A DNA stretch of 64,000 nucleotides from Gemmatimonadales bacterium UBA2982 (GCA_002347035.1 DEAM01000031.1:10750-74749), one strand, 5' to 3'. Counted from the stretch's first letter, positions 26,817 through 36,274 are shown. Translations and numbers: made by a program. The notes: generated by a model from the letters alone, not told the origin.

Positions 26817-29209
26817 AGCTCACTCCCAGTGCTGCAAATCTCATCCAGGTCGTCTATCCCGACTAAAATCTCTCGTCCCTTTGCGCCATCGGAGGGCCCT
26901 AGCACACCAGCGTCGAAGAGTTGGTCCACAATCCGTGCAGCCCGTCCGTACCCGATGCTCAAGCGGCGCTGAAGCAGTGAGGTTGATCCGCCACCATTTT
27001 GAATGCAGACCTCAGCCGCTGCTCGGAAAAGCTCGTCCCAGTCGCCTGCAATCTCCTCCGCAACAACAGCGGCAGTTGCGAGTTCATGGCCCTGCAAGTC
27101 CTCCAGAATATCGGTCTCAATCCCTTCTTTATAAACCAGCTCTTCGCTCATGCCATGCCGCTCCAAAAGCTCTACATACCAGGACATGAGGCGCTCAGTG
27201 TCCTCAGTGGGCAAGTAAGCACCCTGAATCCTCACGGGATCACTTCGACCTGGAGGGAGGAAAAGCATATCTCCATTGCCCAGAAGGGCATCCGCTCCGT
27301 TCTGGTCCAAGATGGTCCTGGAATCAGTCTTGGAAGCAACCCGAAATCCTATCCTTGTTGGGAAGTTCGCCTTGATAAGACCAGTAATCACATTCACGGA
27401 TGGGCGCTGAGTAGCGACAATCAAATGAATTCCTATAGCCCGTGCCTTCTGGGCGAGCTGAGTCAGCGGCTTCTCCACCTCGCTTTGCACAGTCATCATA
27501 AGATCCGCAAGCTCGTCCACCACGACGACGATATAGGGCAACACTCCATCCTTGTAGAGCCAGCGGTTCTCATCTCCCTCGGGCCCGTGAGGCTCGTGCT
27601 GTTTGAGCACAGCACCCGAGCGAACCTTCTGATTGAATTCTTGGATCGAGCGAACATAGTTCGTCTTCAATAGCTCATACCGGCGACCCATCTCTAGCAC
27701 CGCCCACTTAAGTACACCTGCCGCATCCCGAGGATCAGTAACAACGTTGTGACGTAGGTGGGGGAGCCGAGAATATACTGATAGCTCAACCATCTTCGGA
27801 TCGATTAACAGAAGCCTCAGAGTCTCAGGTGTGTGCTTGTAAACAAGGCTAGTAACTAAGGTATTGAGACAAACCGACTTTCCAGAACCTGTAGCTCCCG
27901 CGATCAGTACGTGCGGCATCTTTTCTAAGGTAGTCACATAGGGACGTCCATTTAGGTCTTTACCCAAGGCAAGAGGCAGTTCGCCCTTCGCATTCCTGAA
28001 GACTTGTGTTTCAAGAATCTCACGCAGGTTTACGATCTCAGGGCGAGGGTTCGGGATCTCAACCCCTACAGCACCCTTCCCTGGAATCGGGGCCACAATG
28101 CGAATCGCGTGCGCCTTCATAGCTAGCGCCAAATCAGCATCAAGGTTCGCGATTTTATTAACCTTAACTCCAGGTGCCGGAACAACCTCGAACTGTGTCA
28201 CCATAGGACCGGTTGTTCGACCGCCAATCTCACTCTTGACGTTAAACGTCCGAAGTTTCTCTACAAGGACATGACCTAGCTCATCGAGTTGCCGATCCAT
28301 GCTCTCGCGATCACGCTGTTCGGGAGCGCTAAGAAGATCCATCGGAGGGACTTCGTGCTCTGGCCTCTCTTTATCATCAGGGTCCAGAAGTGAGGGGTCT
28401 ATCTCCTGCTCCTCTTCGATATCTAGCTCAGCATCGCTGTCCTCTTGCGTGGAAGCCCCTGTCTCTTGCAGGTCCTTCTCTTGTTCGGGCTCAGAGACCT
28501 CTTCCATTTCAAGCCAATCGGGCTCCATACCCGGGAAAGTCTGGGGAACACCTTCTCCGAGCTCTGAAGCACTCTGAGTCCGCGCTTGCTCAATCCTTTC
28601 CGCCACAGCTTTTACTGTTTTGTGGACGACATCCCTCAGGGCCACAATTCCCCTTCCGAATGACCTAAGAGGATTCCATAGAGATCTTAGTGTTCTTCGG
28701 ACAACATCCCTCAGGGCCACAATTCCCCTTCCGAATGATCCAAGAGGGTTCCAACCGAAGGTCCCAACCGAAAGTGCTAACAGGCCTGCACCTGTTATCA
28801 AGAAAGCTCCTAAGCGCCCCATGAGGACAATGAGCGGATCAGCAAGGCCGTAACCCAAAGAACCCGCAGCCTCTTCAGAGCCCACGATTAGAAAAATCAT
28901 TGGCGAGAGGATGAGTAGCCCTGCTGTGAGAAGAGTTAATCGAATCGTCATTTCCTTCGAGAGCCAATCACCAATTCTCAGACCACCAACGATCATAAGA
29001 GCTGGCACGAGAAAGGCTGACAATCCGAAGATCTCAGAGAGAACACCACGAATCGCCCCTCCAGCAACAACCATCAGATTGTCCGAAGGAAACCACTGGG
29101 CACCCTGTTCCCCGAGCAGTGAGACTGGAAGCAGTGATAGAAGGACGATGATGGACAACAACAGTATCGCTATAGCACCGATCTCACGCTTTTGCTCTAC
29201 GTTCAGCAT
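26813..29209 (-). CDS. ftsK: DNA translocase FtsK/SpoIIIE
   Basis: FtsK pumps DNA across the division septum and helps resolve chromosomes. The 798-residue protein has four to five N-terminal membrane segments (to about residue 160), a Glu/Ser-rich linker, a RecA-like motor with Walker A AGATGSGKS and Walker B VVVDELADLM, and a C-terminal gamma winged helix. Residues about 155-205 contain a 25-residue segment twice (GSFGRGIVALRDVV, then RSFGRGIVALRDVV), encoded by a 75-bp tandem duplication. Confidence 0.95.
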   Translation of the reverse strand: MLNVEQKREIGAIAILLLSIIVLLSLLPVSLLGEQGAQWFPSDNLMVVAGGAIRGVLSEIFGLSAFLVPALMIVGGLRIGDWLSKEMTIRLTLLTAGLLILSPMIFLIVGSEEAAGSLGYGLADPLIVLMGRLGAFLITGAGLLALSVGTFGWNPLGSFGRGIVALRDVVRRTLRSLWNPLRSFGRGIVALRDVVHKTVKAVAERIEQARTQSASELGEGVPQTFPGMEPDWLEMEEVSEPEQEKDLQETGASTQEDSDAELDIEEEQEIDPSLLDPDDKERPEHEVPPMDLLSAPEQRDRESMDRQLDELGHVLVEKLRTFNVKSEIGGRTTGPMVTQFEVVPAPGVKVNKIANLDADLALAMKAHAIRIVAPIPGKGAVGVEIPNPRPEIVNLREILETQVFRNAKGELPLALGKDLNGRPYVTTLEKMPHVLIAGATGSGKSVCLNTLVTSLVYKHTPETLRLLLIDPKMVELSVYSRLPHLRHNVVTDPRDAAGVLKWAVLEMGRRYELLKTNYVRSIQEFNQKVRSGAVLKQHEPHGPEGDENRWLYKDGVLPYIVVVVDELADLMMTVQSEVEKPLTQLAQKARAIGIHLIVATQRPSVNVITGLIKANFPTRIGFRVASKTDSRTILDQNGADALLGNGDMLFLPPGRSDPVRIQGAYLPTEDTERLMSWYVELLERHGMSEELVYKEGIETDILEDLQGHELATAAVVAEEIAGDWDELFRAAAEVCIQNGGGSTSLLQRRLSIGYGRAARIVDQLFDAGVLGPSDGAKGREILVGIDDLDEICSTGSEL
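28629..28738 (-). repeat. 75-bp tandem duplication inside ftsK
   Basis: A 35-base identical block occurs at 28629-28663 and 28704-28738, a period of 75 bases or 25 codons, with diverged sequence in between. It keeps frame and adds a second FGRGIVALRDVV copy just after the last membrane segment. Confidence 0.9.
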
Positions 29210-29301
29210 CGCAAATCTGTCAGTCCCAGGCCAACGTGATCACCCGGTCTTTCATCTCCAGACGCATCTGGAAAGCTTGTGAAATAGGCTTCGATCGTCA
29301 T
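29203..29301 (-). CDS. Possible 32-residue ORF bridging accC and ftsK
   Basis: An ATG overlaps the accC stop as ATGA, as for confirmed coupled genes in this window, and opens a 32-codon frame whose TGA lies one base past the ftsK ATG. It starts [15 protein letters not shown]. No family is recognised. It fills an otherwise unexplained 88-bp gap, but a ribosome site at proper spacing is not visible and the frame could be chance. Confidence 0.25.
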   Translation of the reverse strand: MTIEAYFTSFPDASGDERPGDHVGLGLTDLRC

Positions 29302-30653
29302 CCCTGTAATGCTTCTTCAGCAATAAGTCGACCTACAAAACCTGTATCTAGATCCCCTCGAATGAACGCTTCATTATCGACAATCCTCCTCAAGAATGGC
29401 AGCGTTGTTTTGATGCCTTCGATAATGAAATGATCCAACACATGTCGTGCACGCACTATCGCCTCATCTCTTGTATTACCGCTCACGATCAACTTTGCAA
29501 TCAAGGAATCGTAGTAGGGTGGCACGGTATACCCAGCATACACATGAGTGTCGAGACGAACGCCAGGGCCCCCAGGTGGGTGAAAGACCTGGATGGTGCC
29601 GGGAGAGGGAGCAAAGTTGCGATCGGGATCCTCCGCGTTAACCCTAAACTCGATGGCATGGACCCGATGGCTAATTCCTTCAGGTATAGCGAGCGGCTCT
29701 CCTGCCGCAACCCGGATCTGCTCCTTTAGTAGATCAATACCAGTTGTGACCTCGGTGACCGCATGCTCGACTTGGATACGCGTGTTCATCTCCATGAAGT
29801 AGAATGAGAGGTCAGCGTCCAGAAGAAACTCAACCGTGCCTGCCCCTACATACGATATCGACTGTGCAGCTCGTATAGCCGCCTCGCCCATCGCGTCCCG
29901 TAGCTCTGGTGTTAGTGCTGGTGAAGGAGCTTCCTCGACTAACTTTTGGTGACGCCGCTGAATCGAGCATTCTCTTTCACCCAAGTGTGTGACCCGCCCA
30001 TAACTGTCACCGAACACTTGGATCTCTACATGTCGTGGCTGCTGAACGCACCGTTCAAGATAGATACCAGAATCACCGAATGCGGCCTGAGCTTCCATCT
30101 GAGCTGCCCTGAATAGTTCTGAGAACGACTCAGGGTCTTCGGCTACACGCATGCCCCTACCACCGCCCCCTGCTGAGGCTTTAATCATTACTGGGAACCC
30201 GATTTTCTCGGCAGCTACTTGTGCATCTTCAACATCGTTAATGATCGAATTGGAACCGGGTGTGATTGGAACACCGGCTTCAGCCATTTGCTGGCGGCCC
30301 ATCGCTTTGTCACCCATAGCTCGGATCTGCTCCGGCGTTGGTCCGATAAACGTCAACCCAGAACGTGAGCAGATTTGAGCGAACTCAGCATTCTCAGCCA
30401 GAAACCCATAACCCGGATGGATGGCTTCCGCACCAGTGATCTCCGCGGCAGCTATTATACGTGGGATATTCAAGTAGCTATCGACTGCTGCTGCACCGCC
30501 GATGCAAACGTCCTCGTCTGAAAACCGGACGTGAAGCGACTCGCGGTCAGCTTCTGAGTAGACAGCGACAGTCTGAATACCGAGCTCGTGGCAAGCTCGT
30601 ACAATCCGCAAGGCGATCTCGCCGCGGTTGGCGATGAGTACCTTCCTGAACAA
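29298..30653 (-). CDS. accC: Acetyl-CoA carboxylase, biotin carboxylase subunit
   Basis: AccC carboxylates biotin on AccB using ATP and bicarbonate, the first step of fatty acid synthesis. The 451-residue protein has [14 protein letters not shown], the Gly-rich ATP loop GGGGRGMR, the HPGYGFLAE motif and the RDCS-like catalytic region [15 protein letters not shown] start (30651-30653) preceded by GGGGAGA. It follows accB after 12 bases. Confidence 0.97.
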   Translation of the reverse strand: MFRKVLIANRGEIALRIVRACHELGIQTVAVYSEADRESLHVRFSDEDVCIGGAAAVDSYLNIPRIIAAAEITGAEAIHPGYGFLAENAEFAQICSRSGLTFIGPTPEQIRAMGDKAMGRQQMAEAGVPITPGSNSIINDVEDAQVAAEKIGFPVMIKASAGGGGRGMRVAEDPESFSELFRAAQMEAQAAFGDSGIYLERCVQQPRHVEIQVFGDSYGRVTHLGERECSIQRRHQKLVEEAPSPALTPELRDAMGEAAIRAAQSISYVGAGTVEFLLDADLSFYFMEMNTRIQVEHAVTEVTTGIDLLKEQIRVAAGEPLAIPEGISHRVHAIEFRVNAEDPDRNFAPSPGTIQVFHPPGGPGVRLDTHVYAGYTVPPYYDSLIAKLIVSGNTRDEAIVRARHVLDHFIIEGIKTTLPFLRRIVDNEAFIRGDLDTGFVGRLIAEEALQG

Positions 30654-30665
30654 GTGTCTCCCCGA

Positions 30666-31133
30666 TCAGGTAGGGTCGATTCTAAACAGAACCTGCCCGA
30701 ACTCCACGGGCTGCGCATTCTCAACTAAGATCTCAGTGATGGCGCCACTGACTTCACTCTCTAACTCATTCATCAATTTCATCGCCTCGATAATGCACAC
30801 CGTGTCCCCAGGTGACACGCTCGACCCCATCTTTACATAGGGTTGTGCATCTGGAGCTGGCGCGTGATAGAAAGTCCCAACCATGGGAGCGGTAATCTCT
30901 ATAAGATCACTTGGTACAGATTCTGATAAGTCTGCCTCAGTCAACACTACCCCTGCCCTGGGACCGCTATGCAGAGAACCAGGAGTGCTGACAATCTCTA
31001 CGTCTGGGGTACTCGCTGATGGTGGAGTTTTCGCCAGCCGAATGCGGGTGCCGCCTCGCTCCAGCTCTAACGAATCTACCCCAGAATCGTCCAAAGCCTT
31101 AATGAGTTGCTGGATAAACTCTAGGTCGATCAT
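30666..31133 (-). CDS. accB: Biotin carboxyl carrier protein of acetyl-CoA carboxylase
   Basis: AccB carries biotin between the carboxylase and carboxyltransferase. An N-terminal helix (LEFIQQLIKALDDSG) and a Pro/Ser linker precede the biotinyl domain with the target lysine in EAMKLMNE. 155 residues is normal. The ATG overlaps the efp stop (ATGA). The efp-accB-accC order is widely conserved. Confidence 0.97.
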   Translation of the reverse strand: MIDLEFIQQLIKALDDSGVDSLELERGGTRIRLAKTPPSASTPDVEIVSTPGSLHSGPRAGVVLTEADLSESVPSDLIEITAPMVGTFYHAPAPDAQPYVKMGSSVSPGDTVCIIEAMKLMNELESEVSGAITEILVENAQPVEFGQVLFRIDPT

Positions 31134-31696
31134 GTAGTTACCCGGGACAGGTATTTATCTTCTTTACGCTCGATCTTCAAAAGGTCCCCCTCTTCGACAA
31201 ATAGGGGAACCTGTATGACTGCACCCGTCTCTAGGACAGCTGGTTTCGAGGCACCCTGAGCAGTGTCACCCCTCAGACCTGGGTCTGTCTGTTTAACCTG
31301 CAATTCTACGAACTGGGGTAGCTCGACACTGATAACCTTGCCGTCGTGGACTAGCCCCTCACACGCCATGTTCTCCTTGAGATACTTAAGCTGATCTTCG
31401 CCTAGAAGATCGCCAGCAATGGGGATCATGTCGTAAGTGTTAGCGTCCATAAAGTGATACAGATTCCCATCCGTATAGCTGTAATTCACTGGGCGTCGTT
31501 CCAATCGCACATCATTGACCTTTTCACCGGCTCTGTAAGTCCGGTCAACGACCGCTCCGTTCAGCACATTCTTGAGCTTGGTGCGGACGAAAGCCCCCCC
31601 CTTGCCCGGTTTAACGTGTTGGAAATAGGTAATGGCCCAAAGATCGCCATCGATCTCTATAACCATACCATTGCGGAAGTCGGCCGTGGTGGCCAT
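31130..31696 (-). CDS. efp: Elongation factor P
   Basis: EF-P rescues ribosomes stalled at polyproline. The 188-residue protein has the KOW-like domain I with the loop KPGKGGAF, whose lysine is the position modified in many species, and two OB domains with the EGDLLKI end. No EpmA/EpmB, YmfI or EarP modifier gene is nearby. Proline-rich TolA and Pal in this window are plausible clients. Confidence 0.96.
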   Translation of the reverse strand: MATTADFRNGMVIEIDGDLWAITYFQHVKPGKGGAFVRTKLKNVLNGAVVDRTYRAGEKVNDVRLERRPVNYSYTDGNLYHFMDANTYDMIPIAGDLLGEDQLKYLKENMACEGLVHDGKVISVELPQFVELQVKQTDPGLRGDTAQGASKPAVLETGAVIQVPLFVEEGDLLKIERKEDKYLSRVTT

Positions 31697-31732
31697 ACGA
31701 CCTCGCTGTTTGGGTGTCGCCCGGCGCTAAAG

Positions 31733-32167
31733 CTACCCGCCGAGACGGGCCACTAGGCCCCTCAAACCTAAAAGATAGCTATGCACCCCAAAGCCTAAAA
31801 CCACTCCGGATGCCGAACCAGCAAGATAGGAGTGCCGTCTGTACGACTCGCGGCCCTGTGTATTCGACAAATGGACTTCGACAAAAGGACGCCCTACCCC
31901 CAAAAATGCATCTAGCAAAGCGATCGAGGTATGCGTGAGAGCGCCCGGATTAATAATGAATCCATCCACACGGGCAGCGGCTTCCTCAATGAAGTCAAGA
32001 ATCTCTCCAACGTGGTTCGACTGAAAGGTTTCGAGATCGACGCCCAACTCAGTCGCGACCTCCCCTAGGTGAAGGTTCACATCATCTAGGGTGTCAGTAC
32101 CATACACCTCAGGCTCGCGTGACCCAAGCAACCTAAGGTTAGTACCGTGGATTACTGCAATCCTCAT
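31733..32167 (-). CDS. aroQ: 3-dehydroquinate dehydratase, type II
   Basis: AroQ dehydrates 3-dehydroquinate in the shikimate pathway. The 144-residue protein keeps the active-site Asn, Arg and Tyr of NLRLLGSREPEVYG, the SNHVGE loop (usually SNHEGE), NPGALTHTS and EVHLSN. It opens HGTN where most have GPN. The ATG overlaps the upstream TPR gene stop (ATGA). Confidence 0.93.
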   Translation of the reverse strand: MRIAVIHGTNLRLLGSREPEVYGTDTLDDVNLHLGEVATELGVDLETFQSNHVGEILDFIEEAAARVDGFIINPGALTHTSIALLDAFLGVGRPFVEVHLSNTQGRESYRRHSYLAGSASGVVLGFGVHSYLLGLRGLVARLGG

Positions 32168-32550
32168 GAGCTTTCTCGCGACTCCCAGGTCAGAAGACCT
32201 CTAAAGTAATCCCCTATTAAAGGACGCTCAGATTCAGCTTCTCCCTGACACTCATTGGCGTCAACCCTTGGTGTCCCCGCATCAGACCCCAGAGAACCCT
32301 GATTAACAACATCGTAACCTAGCCGCTGAACCTCTTTCTTGGACTCCAACTCGGTGAGTATACGACCTTCAAGTTCCTCGACGCGCCTGGCAATCTCCAG
32401 GTCGACAGGATCTCGTTCATGTAAATACTGAAAAACCTTCAGAGCCCGAGACAATGACCCTTGGGTGACGTAGAGCTCGCCGAGTGTTCGAGTATACAAA
32501 TGCTCAGGAGCCCCGTGTTCTTCTGCCGTTGGTTCAATTGTTTCAGCCAC
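32164..32550 (-). CDS. Small TPR-like protein upstream of aroQ
   Basis: A 128-residue protein without signal peptide. Residues 18-60 form a helix pair (LYTRTLGELYVTQG, then ALKVFQYLHERDP) like a tetratricopeptide repeat, followed by a Glu-rich helix, a polar stretch and a conserved-looking end IGDYFRGLLTW. GTG start at 32548-32550 with GAGAG upstream. No specific function is known to me. It is the first gene of the left minus-strand block and is coupled to aroQ. Confidence 0.7.
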   Translation of the reverse strand: MAETIEPTAEEHGAPEHLYTRTLGELYVTQGSLSRALKVFQYLHERDPVDLEIARRVEELEGRILTELESKKEVQRLGYDVVNQGSLGSDAGTPRVDANECQGEAESERPLIGDYFRGLLTWESRESS

Positions 32551-32565
32551 TTCACTCTCAATTGG

Positions 32566-32593
32566 CTTAAAGAGGGCACAAGAAAAGTGTCAA
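32566..32593 (-). promoter_or_regulatory. Candidate sigma70-type promoter for the TPR-aroQ-efp operon
   Basis: On the minus strand TTGACA (32588-32593) is a perfect -35 box, 16 bases before TTTAAG (32566-32571) as a 4/6 -10 box. The GTG start codon lies 16 bases downstream. Confidence 0.4.
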
Positions 32594-32670
32594 CAGAATC
32601 GTATGTTCCTACTCCGCGACCCGCAGCTATCTCAGTGCTTGTCGAGTTGTGCTGGGCTCGCATGACTACG

Positions 32671-32699
32671 TTGAGAGCCTTAATGCAAGCAGTTATGCT
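32671..32699 (+). promoter_or_regulatory. Candidate sigma70-type promoter for the ppiD-like gene
   Basis: TTGAGA (32671-32676) and TATGCT (32694-32699) are separated by exactly 17 bases, and the ATG follows 57 bases later. With the opposing minus-strand promoter it makes 32551-32755 a divergent control region. Nothing else is seen in this 205-bp gap. Confidence 0.45.
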
Positions 32700-32755
32700 T
32701 CAGGTTGCGTATCTCCAGGTTTGTATACCAAAAGCGTTGCTGGAGCGGTAGTTCT

Positions 32756-34585
32756 ATGATGCGTCAAATGCGGGAAAACACCAAGTGGATCATGATTATA
32801 ACAGCGCTAGCCTTCACCGCGCTTATGGTCTTTGAATGGGGTATGGATGCCACGGGCCAAAGTAGTGGGGGACTAGGTCAGATCGGTAGGGTTAATGGCG
32901 ATCCGGTAATGCTTGAGGCATACAATGCTACCTTACGCCAACTCTATGACCAGGCTCAGGGTTCGCAGGAAGACTTCATTAGCTCTCAACAGAACGCGGA
33001 GCTCGAGGATCAAGCATTTGAAGCAGTAGTCGATCAGATACTGGTTGGTCAGGAATTGAGGCGCAGGGGTATCACGGTCACTGGCCAAGAGATCAGTGAA
33101 GCTGCTCAATTCAGCCCCCCGGATTATTTGGTACCCCAATTTCTAGACGATACGGGTGGTCTAGATCTCGCATCTTATCAAACTTTCTTGAGTACTCTTC
33201 CCCCAGAGCAACTCCTGGTTCTTGAGGCCTATTATCGCAGCGCTATTCCACGCACAAAGTTGCTCCGACAGGTAGCTACGGGGATTTATCCCCCTGACGC
33301 CGCCCTTTGGCAACAGTGGAAGGACCAGAATGAGCTATCTGAGATACGCTTTGTCCCGCTTGATCCAGCAAATCGTTACGAGGATTCTGAATTCACGGTG
33401 TCGCAAGACGAGATTGCAGACTATTACGAGGAAAACAGTGAAGAATTCGAGATTCCGGCCCGCGCGACAATCAAATTTGTTGTCCTCGATAAGACTCCTA
33501 CTGCCGCAGATACATCTGCTTCCAGGGAGCGTGCTGATTCAATCCGCCAGGAGATCGTGGCCGGAGCTGACTTCGGAGAGCTAGCGCAGATTGAGTCTTC
33601 TGATCAGGGAACGGCGGCGCTAGGTGGTGATCTGGGAATCTTCCCTCCAGGCCGTATGGTCGCCGAATTTGATTCAGCCGTTTTCAGTAGCTCCAGCGGC
33701 GACTTAACTGAACCAATTCAAACTTCATTTGGCTTCCACCTAATTGAGGTCACTGACCTTTGGGGAGCGGATAGTGCTCAAGCAAGACACATCTTATTGC
33801 CAATTGAGAGAACCGATGACAGTGAGATAGCACTCTTAATGGTCGCTGACTCCATAGAGGATTTAGGCGAAGCCATGGCACTGGACGAAGCCGCTGCTGC
33901 GTTAGGGTTATCATCGCAGACAACCGATATCGCGCTGGAGTTCCCTTTTATTGCTGGTGCGGGCCAAATCTCAGAGGGAGCAGACTGGGCTTTTGAAGAG
34001 GCGTCGCCAGGAGATGTAAGTCCCCTCTTTGAAACCTCAACAGCATTCTATGCACTGGAGCTTGTGAACTTGGCGCCAGAGGGTGTTCTGCCCCTTGAAA
34101 ATGCCAGTGCAGCAATCGAGTCGACCCTGCTCTTCGATCTCAAAGTGGAACGTGGGCGGGAAGAGGCACAAAGTGTCGTGGACCGTGTCCGTTCAGGGGA
34201 AGCGTTAGTAAATATCGCCGCTGATATGGGTCTCGAAGTACGTACTGCGGGGCCGTTCTCACGAGAAGACTTTGTGCCTGGAGTTGGACGCTACAACGCG
34301 GTCGTAGGGGCTGCCTTCGGCCTAGAGGTTGGCCTAACCAGCGATGTTATTTCGACTACAGGCAATCACTACATAGTCGACGTCCTGGCCAAAACCGAAG
34401 CCGATTCTACTGCGTGGCTAGGTCAACTATCTCAACAACGCCAGCAGATGGCGTCCCTGATCCAGCAGCAGAGACTTCAGGAGTGGCTCGAAGCACTAAG
34501 GAATTCTGCCCGGATTGTGGACAACAGAGACGAAGTGTTCGCTCCACAAGACGAAAATGCCGTCCAGATGCCAATGGTCTTCTAA
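32756..34585 (+). CDS. PpiD/SurA-like membrane-anchored peptidyl-prolyl isomerase
   Basis: One N-terminal membrane segment (about residues 10-30, after MMRQMRENTKW) anchors a periplasmic protein with a SurA-type N-terminal helical domain, a parvulin domain at about residues 230-340 (GADFGELAQ, GGDLGIFPPGRM, FGFHLIEV) and a second, degenerate chaperone region. Such proteins assist folding of exported and outer-membrane proteins. Start ATG 32756 has GGAG ten bases upstream, giving 609 residues. It is the only complete plus-strand gene and its stop overlaps the tatA stop. Confidence 0.9.
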   Translation: MMRQMRENTKWIMIITALAFTALMVFEWGMDATGQSSGGLGQIGRVNGDPVMLEAYNATLRQLYDQAQGSQEDFISSQQNAELEDQAFEAVVDQILVGQELRRRGITVTGQEISEAAQFSPPDYLVPQFLDDTGGLDLASYQTFLSTLPPEQLLVLEAYYRSAIPRTKLLRQVATGIYPPDAALWQQWKDQNELSEIRFVPLDPANRYEDSEFTVSQDEIADYYEENSEEFEIPARATIKFVVLDKTPTAADTSASRERADSIRQEIVAGADFGELAQIESSDQGTAALGGDLGIFPPGRMVAEFDSAVFSSSSGDLTEPIQTSFGFHLIEVTDLWGADSAQARHILLPIERTDDSEIALLMVADSIEDLGEAMALDEAAAALGLSSQTTDIALEFPFIAGAGQISEGADWAFEEASPGDVSPLFETSTAFYALELVNLAPEGVLPLENASAAIESTLLFDLKVERGREEAQSVVDRVRSGEALVNIAADMGLEVRTAGPFSREDFVPGVGRYNAVVGAAFGLEVGLTSDVISTTGNHYIVDVLAKTEADSTAWLGQLSQQRQQMASLIQQQRLQEWLEALRNSARIVDNRDEVFAPQDENAVQMPMVF

Positions 34586-34941
34586 GCCGGATCGGCCTCC
34601 GACTCTCCGTCTAACCCGGCCTCCACCTGGGCGTCCCCGTCAGGCTCAGCCTCAACGTCGGCGTCATCTTCTACATAGAGTTCCCGAAGGTTTCGTGGCT
34701 CCCCTTCATCATCGTCATGGTCCGAACCGACTGGCTCTGGTGGAGCATGTGAGCGATGAATCTGACTCGGTTGGTCAGGCACCGTAAACTCACGCTCAAT
34801 CTCCTTCACCGAACCCTTGAACTCGCGAATCCCCTTGCCCAGAGAAGATCCGATCTCAGGAAGGCGCTTGGCTCCAAAAAGGAGTAAGACGATGAGAAAG
34901 ATGAAAACCATCTCCCCCATTCCGAATCCACCTAGTCCCAT
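34582..34941 (-). CDS. tatA: Sec-independent protein translocase TatA/TatB-type subunit
   Basis: Residues 9-22 are a short membrane helix followed by the hinge FGAKRLPEIGSSLGKGI and an amphipathic helix, the TatA hallmark. The remaining 70 residues are acidic and polar. It pairs with TatC to export folded proteins. A TatA call is preferred over TatB from the FGAKRLPE hinge. GGAGGG lies seven bases before the ATG. The stop overlaps that of the converging ppiD-like gene. Confidence 0.9.
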   Translation of the reverse strand: MGLGGFGMGEMVFIFLIVLLLFGAKRLPEIGSSLGKGIREFKGSVKEIEREFTVPDQPSQIHRSHAPPEPVGSDHDDDEGEPRNLRELYVEDDADVEAEPDGDAQVEAGLDGESEADPA

Positions 34942-34990
34942 ACTTCAACCCTCCATCGGGGCACTCGAGCCCCATTAAACTCGTAGCTTC

Positions 34991-35272
34991 TCAGATCCAC
35001 GAGCGTACAATCAGCGCTACAATGGCTATACCCACAAGGGTCAAGAAGTTCAGAGCCAGTGAGATTGGCCCCAAGTCAAAGGCCACCGCTACCAAATCCA
35101 CGGACAATGGGCCGACCGACGCTGTGACTGATGTCAACAGAAATTCCCGGGAAGCCGTCCCCTCAGGCAGTGTCAACTCAACTAGCTTGGTGAGTAACCC
35201 TCCCAAGAACAACCCGAGAATAAGGGCCCACACAAACCGGACAGCACTTCTGCGCCCACTATCGACAAGCAT
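34991..35272 (-). CDS. DUF4321 family membrane protein
   Basis: A 93-residue protein with two membrane segments (about residues 10-28 and 70-90) and a conserved middle, matching my recollection of DUF4321, a small family of unknown function. AGGAGGTGA before the ATG is the strongest ribosome site I see in the window, suggesting high expression. It overlaps the end of the polyprenyl synthase gene's downstream region. Confidence 0.7.
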   Translation of the reverse strand: MLVDSGRRSAVRFVWALILGLFLGGLLTKLVELTLPEGTASREFLLTSVTASVGPLSVDLVAVAFDLGPISLALNFLTLVGIAIVALIVRSWI

Positions 35273-35278
35273 GGTTTG

Positions 35279-36274
35279 TCACCTCCTGCGGTCGACCGCG
35301 TAGGCAATAGCTTCACTTAGAGCTGAAAGCTCAGGGCCTTCGGCCAAGCCGCTAAGTGTGTCACGTGCTGCTTCGGCATACTGGGTGGCGCGCTCACGAG
35401 CATATGCCAACCCACCGCACTCCTCAACAATCCCTACAACTCGAGCGATTTCCTTATCATTCGGATCAGTAATCGTGAAGAAAGTCCTGATCTCTTTTTC
35501 CTCACCCGGCGTGGCATTTGCTAACGCACCGACGAGGGGTAACGTGACTTTCCGCTCTCTCAGATCGTGGCCAGTAGGCTTACCCGTAATCTCTTCGGTT
35601 CCTGTGTAATCCAAGAGATCGTCAGCGATCTGGAAAGCCATGCCGAGGTTATGTCCGTACGTTGCCAGCGCGCGCCTACTTCCTTGATCTCCTGCAATCG
35701 CGCCCATCTCGCAGGCAGCCGACATTAACGAAGCGGTCTTTGCGGCGATTAGTCGATAGTAGTCATCCTCTGTAAAGTCGAGCGCGTCGAACGACGTAAG
35801 CTGCCTCATTTCACCAATCGCCATATCGTTGGCAGCTCCAGCGAGGACCTCAAGCGCTTGGAGGTTACCTACTCGGGCAAGCTCAGAAACGCTTCGGCTA
35901 TAGAGGTAATCTCCCATTATGATCGCAACCTGGTGGGTCCAAAGTGTGTTCACCGTGGGAAGCCCTCGTCGGAGAACTGAGTGGTCAACAGCATCATCGT
36001 GCACTAGCGTTGCGAGATGGACCAGTTCCACGACTGCCGCGAGCGTTAAAACATCATCGTCAGGCTCCGCTCCCACATGGCTTGAGAGTAACAGCAGGGC
36101 AGGCCTGAATAGCTTGCCCCGCATAAAAAGTAAATGTTCGTTGACCTCTTCGATTTGGGCAAAATCCGATAGTACAATCCGCTTAATCTCACCACTCACA
36201 CGGTCAAGTAAGGCATGGACCGGTGCCTGGATTGCAGATAGCTCAGGTGAGATACCTGTTGCCGACTGAGTCAC
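35279..36274 (-). CDS. Polyprenyl diphosphate synthase (IspB-like)
   Basis: A trans-prenyltransferase that extends isoprenoid chains for quinones or carriers. Both aspartate-rich motifs are present, as DDAVD in LVHDDAVDHS and DDLLD in FQIADDLLDYTG, with GKxFRP as GKLFRPALLL. I prefer GTG at 36272-36274 (331 residues, AGGGA upstream); the ORF extends 19 codons further to ATG 36331, but that stretch lacks family features. Chain length cannot be read from sequence alone. Confidence 0.9.
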   Translation of the reverse strand: MTQSATGISPELSAIQAPVHALLDRVSGEIKRIVLSDFAQIEEVNEHLLFMRGKLFRPALLLLSSHVGAEPDDDVLTLAAVVELVHLATLVHDDAVDHSVLRRGLPTVNTLWTHQVAIIMGDYLYSRSVSELARVGNLQALEVLAGAANDMAIGEMRQLTSFDALDFTEDDYYRLIAAKTASLMSAACEMGAIAGDQGSRRALATYGHNLGMAFQIADDLLDYTGTEEITGKPTGHDLRERKVTLPLVGALANATPGEEKEIRTFFTITDPNDKEIARVVGIVEECGGLAYARERATQYAEAARDTLSGLAEGPELSALSEAIAYAVDRRR

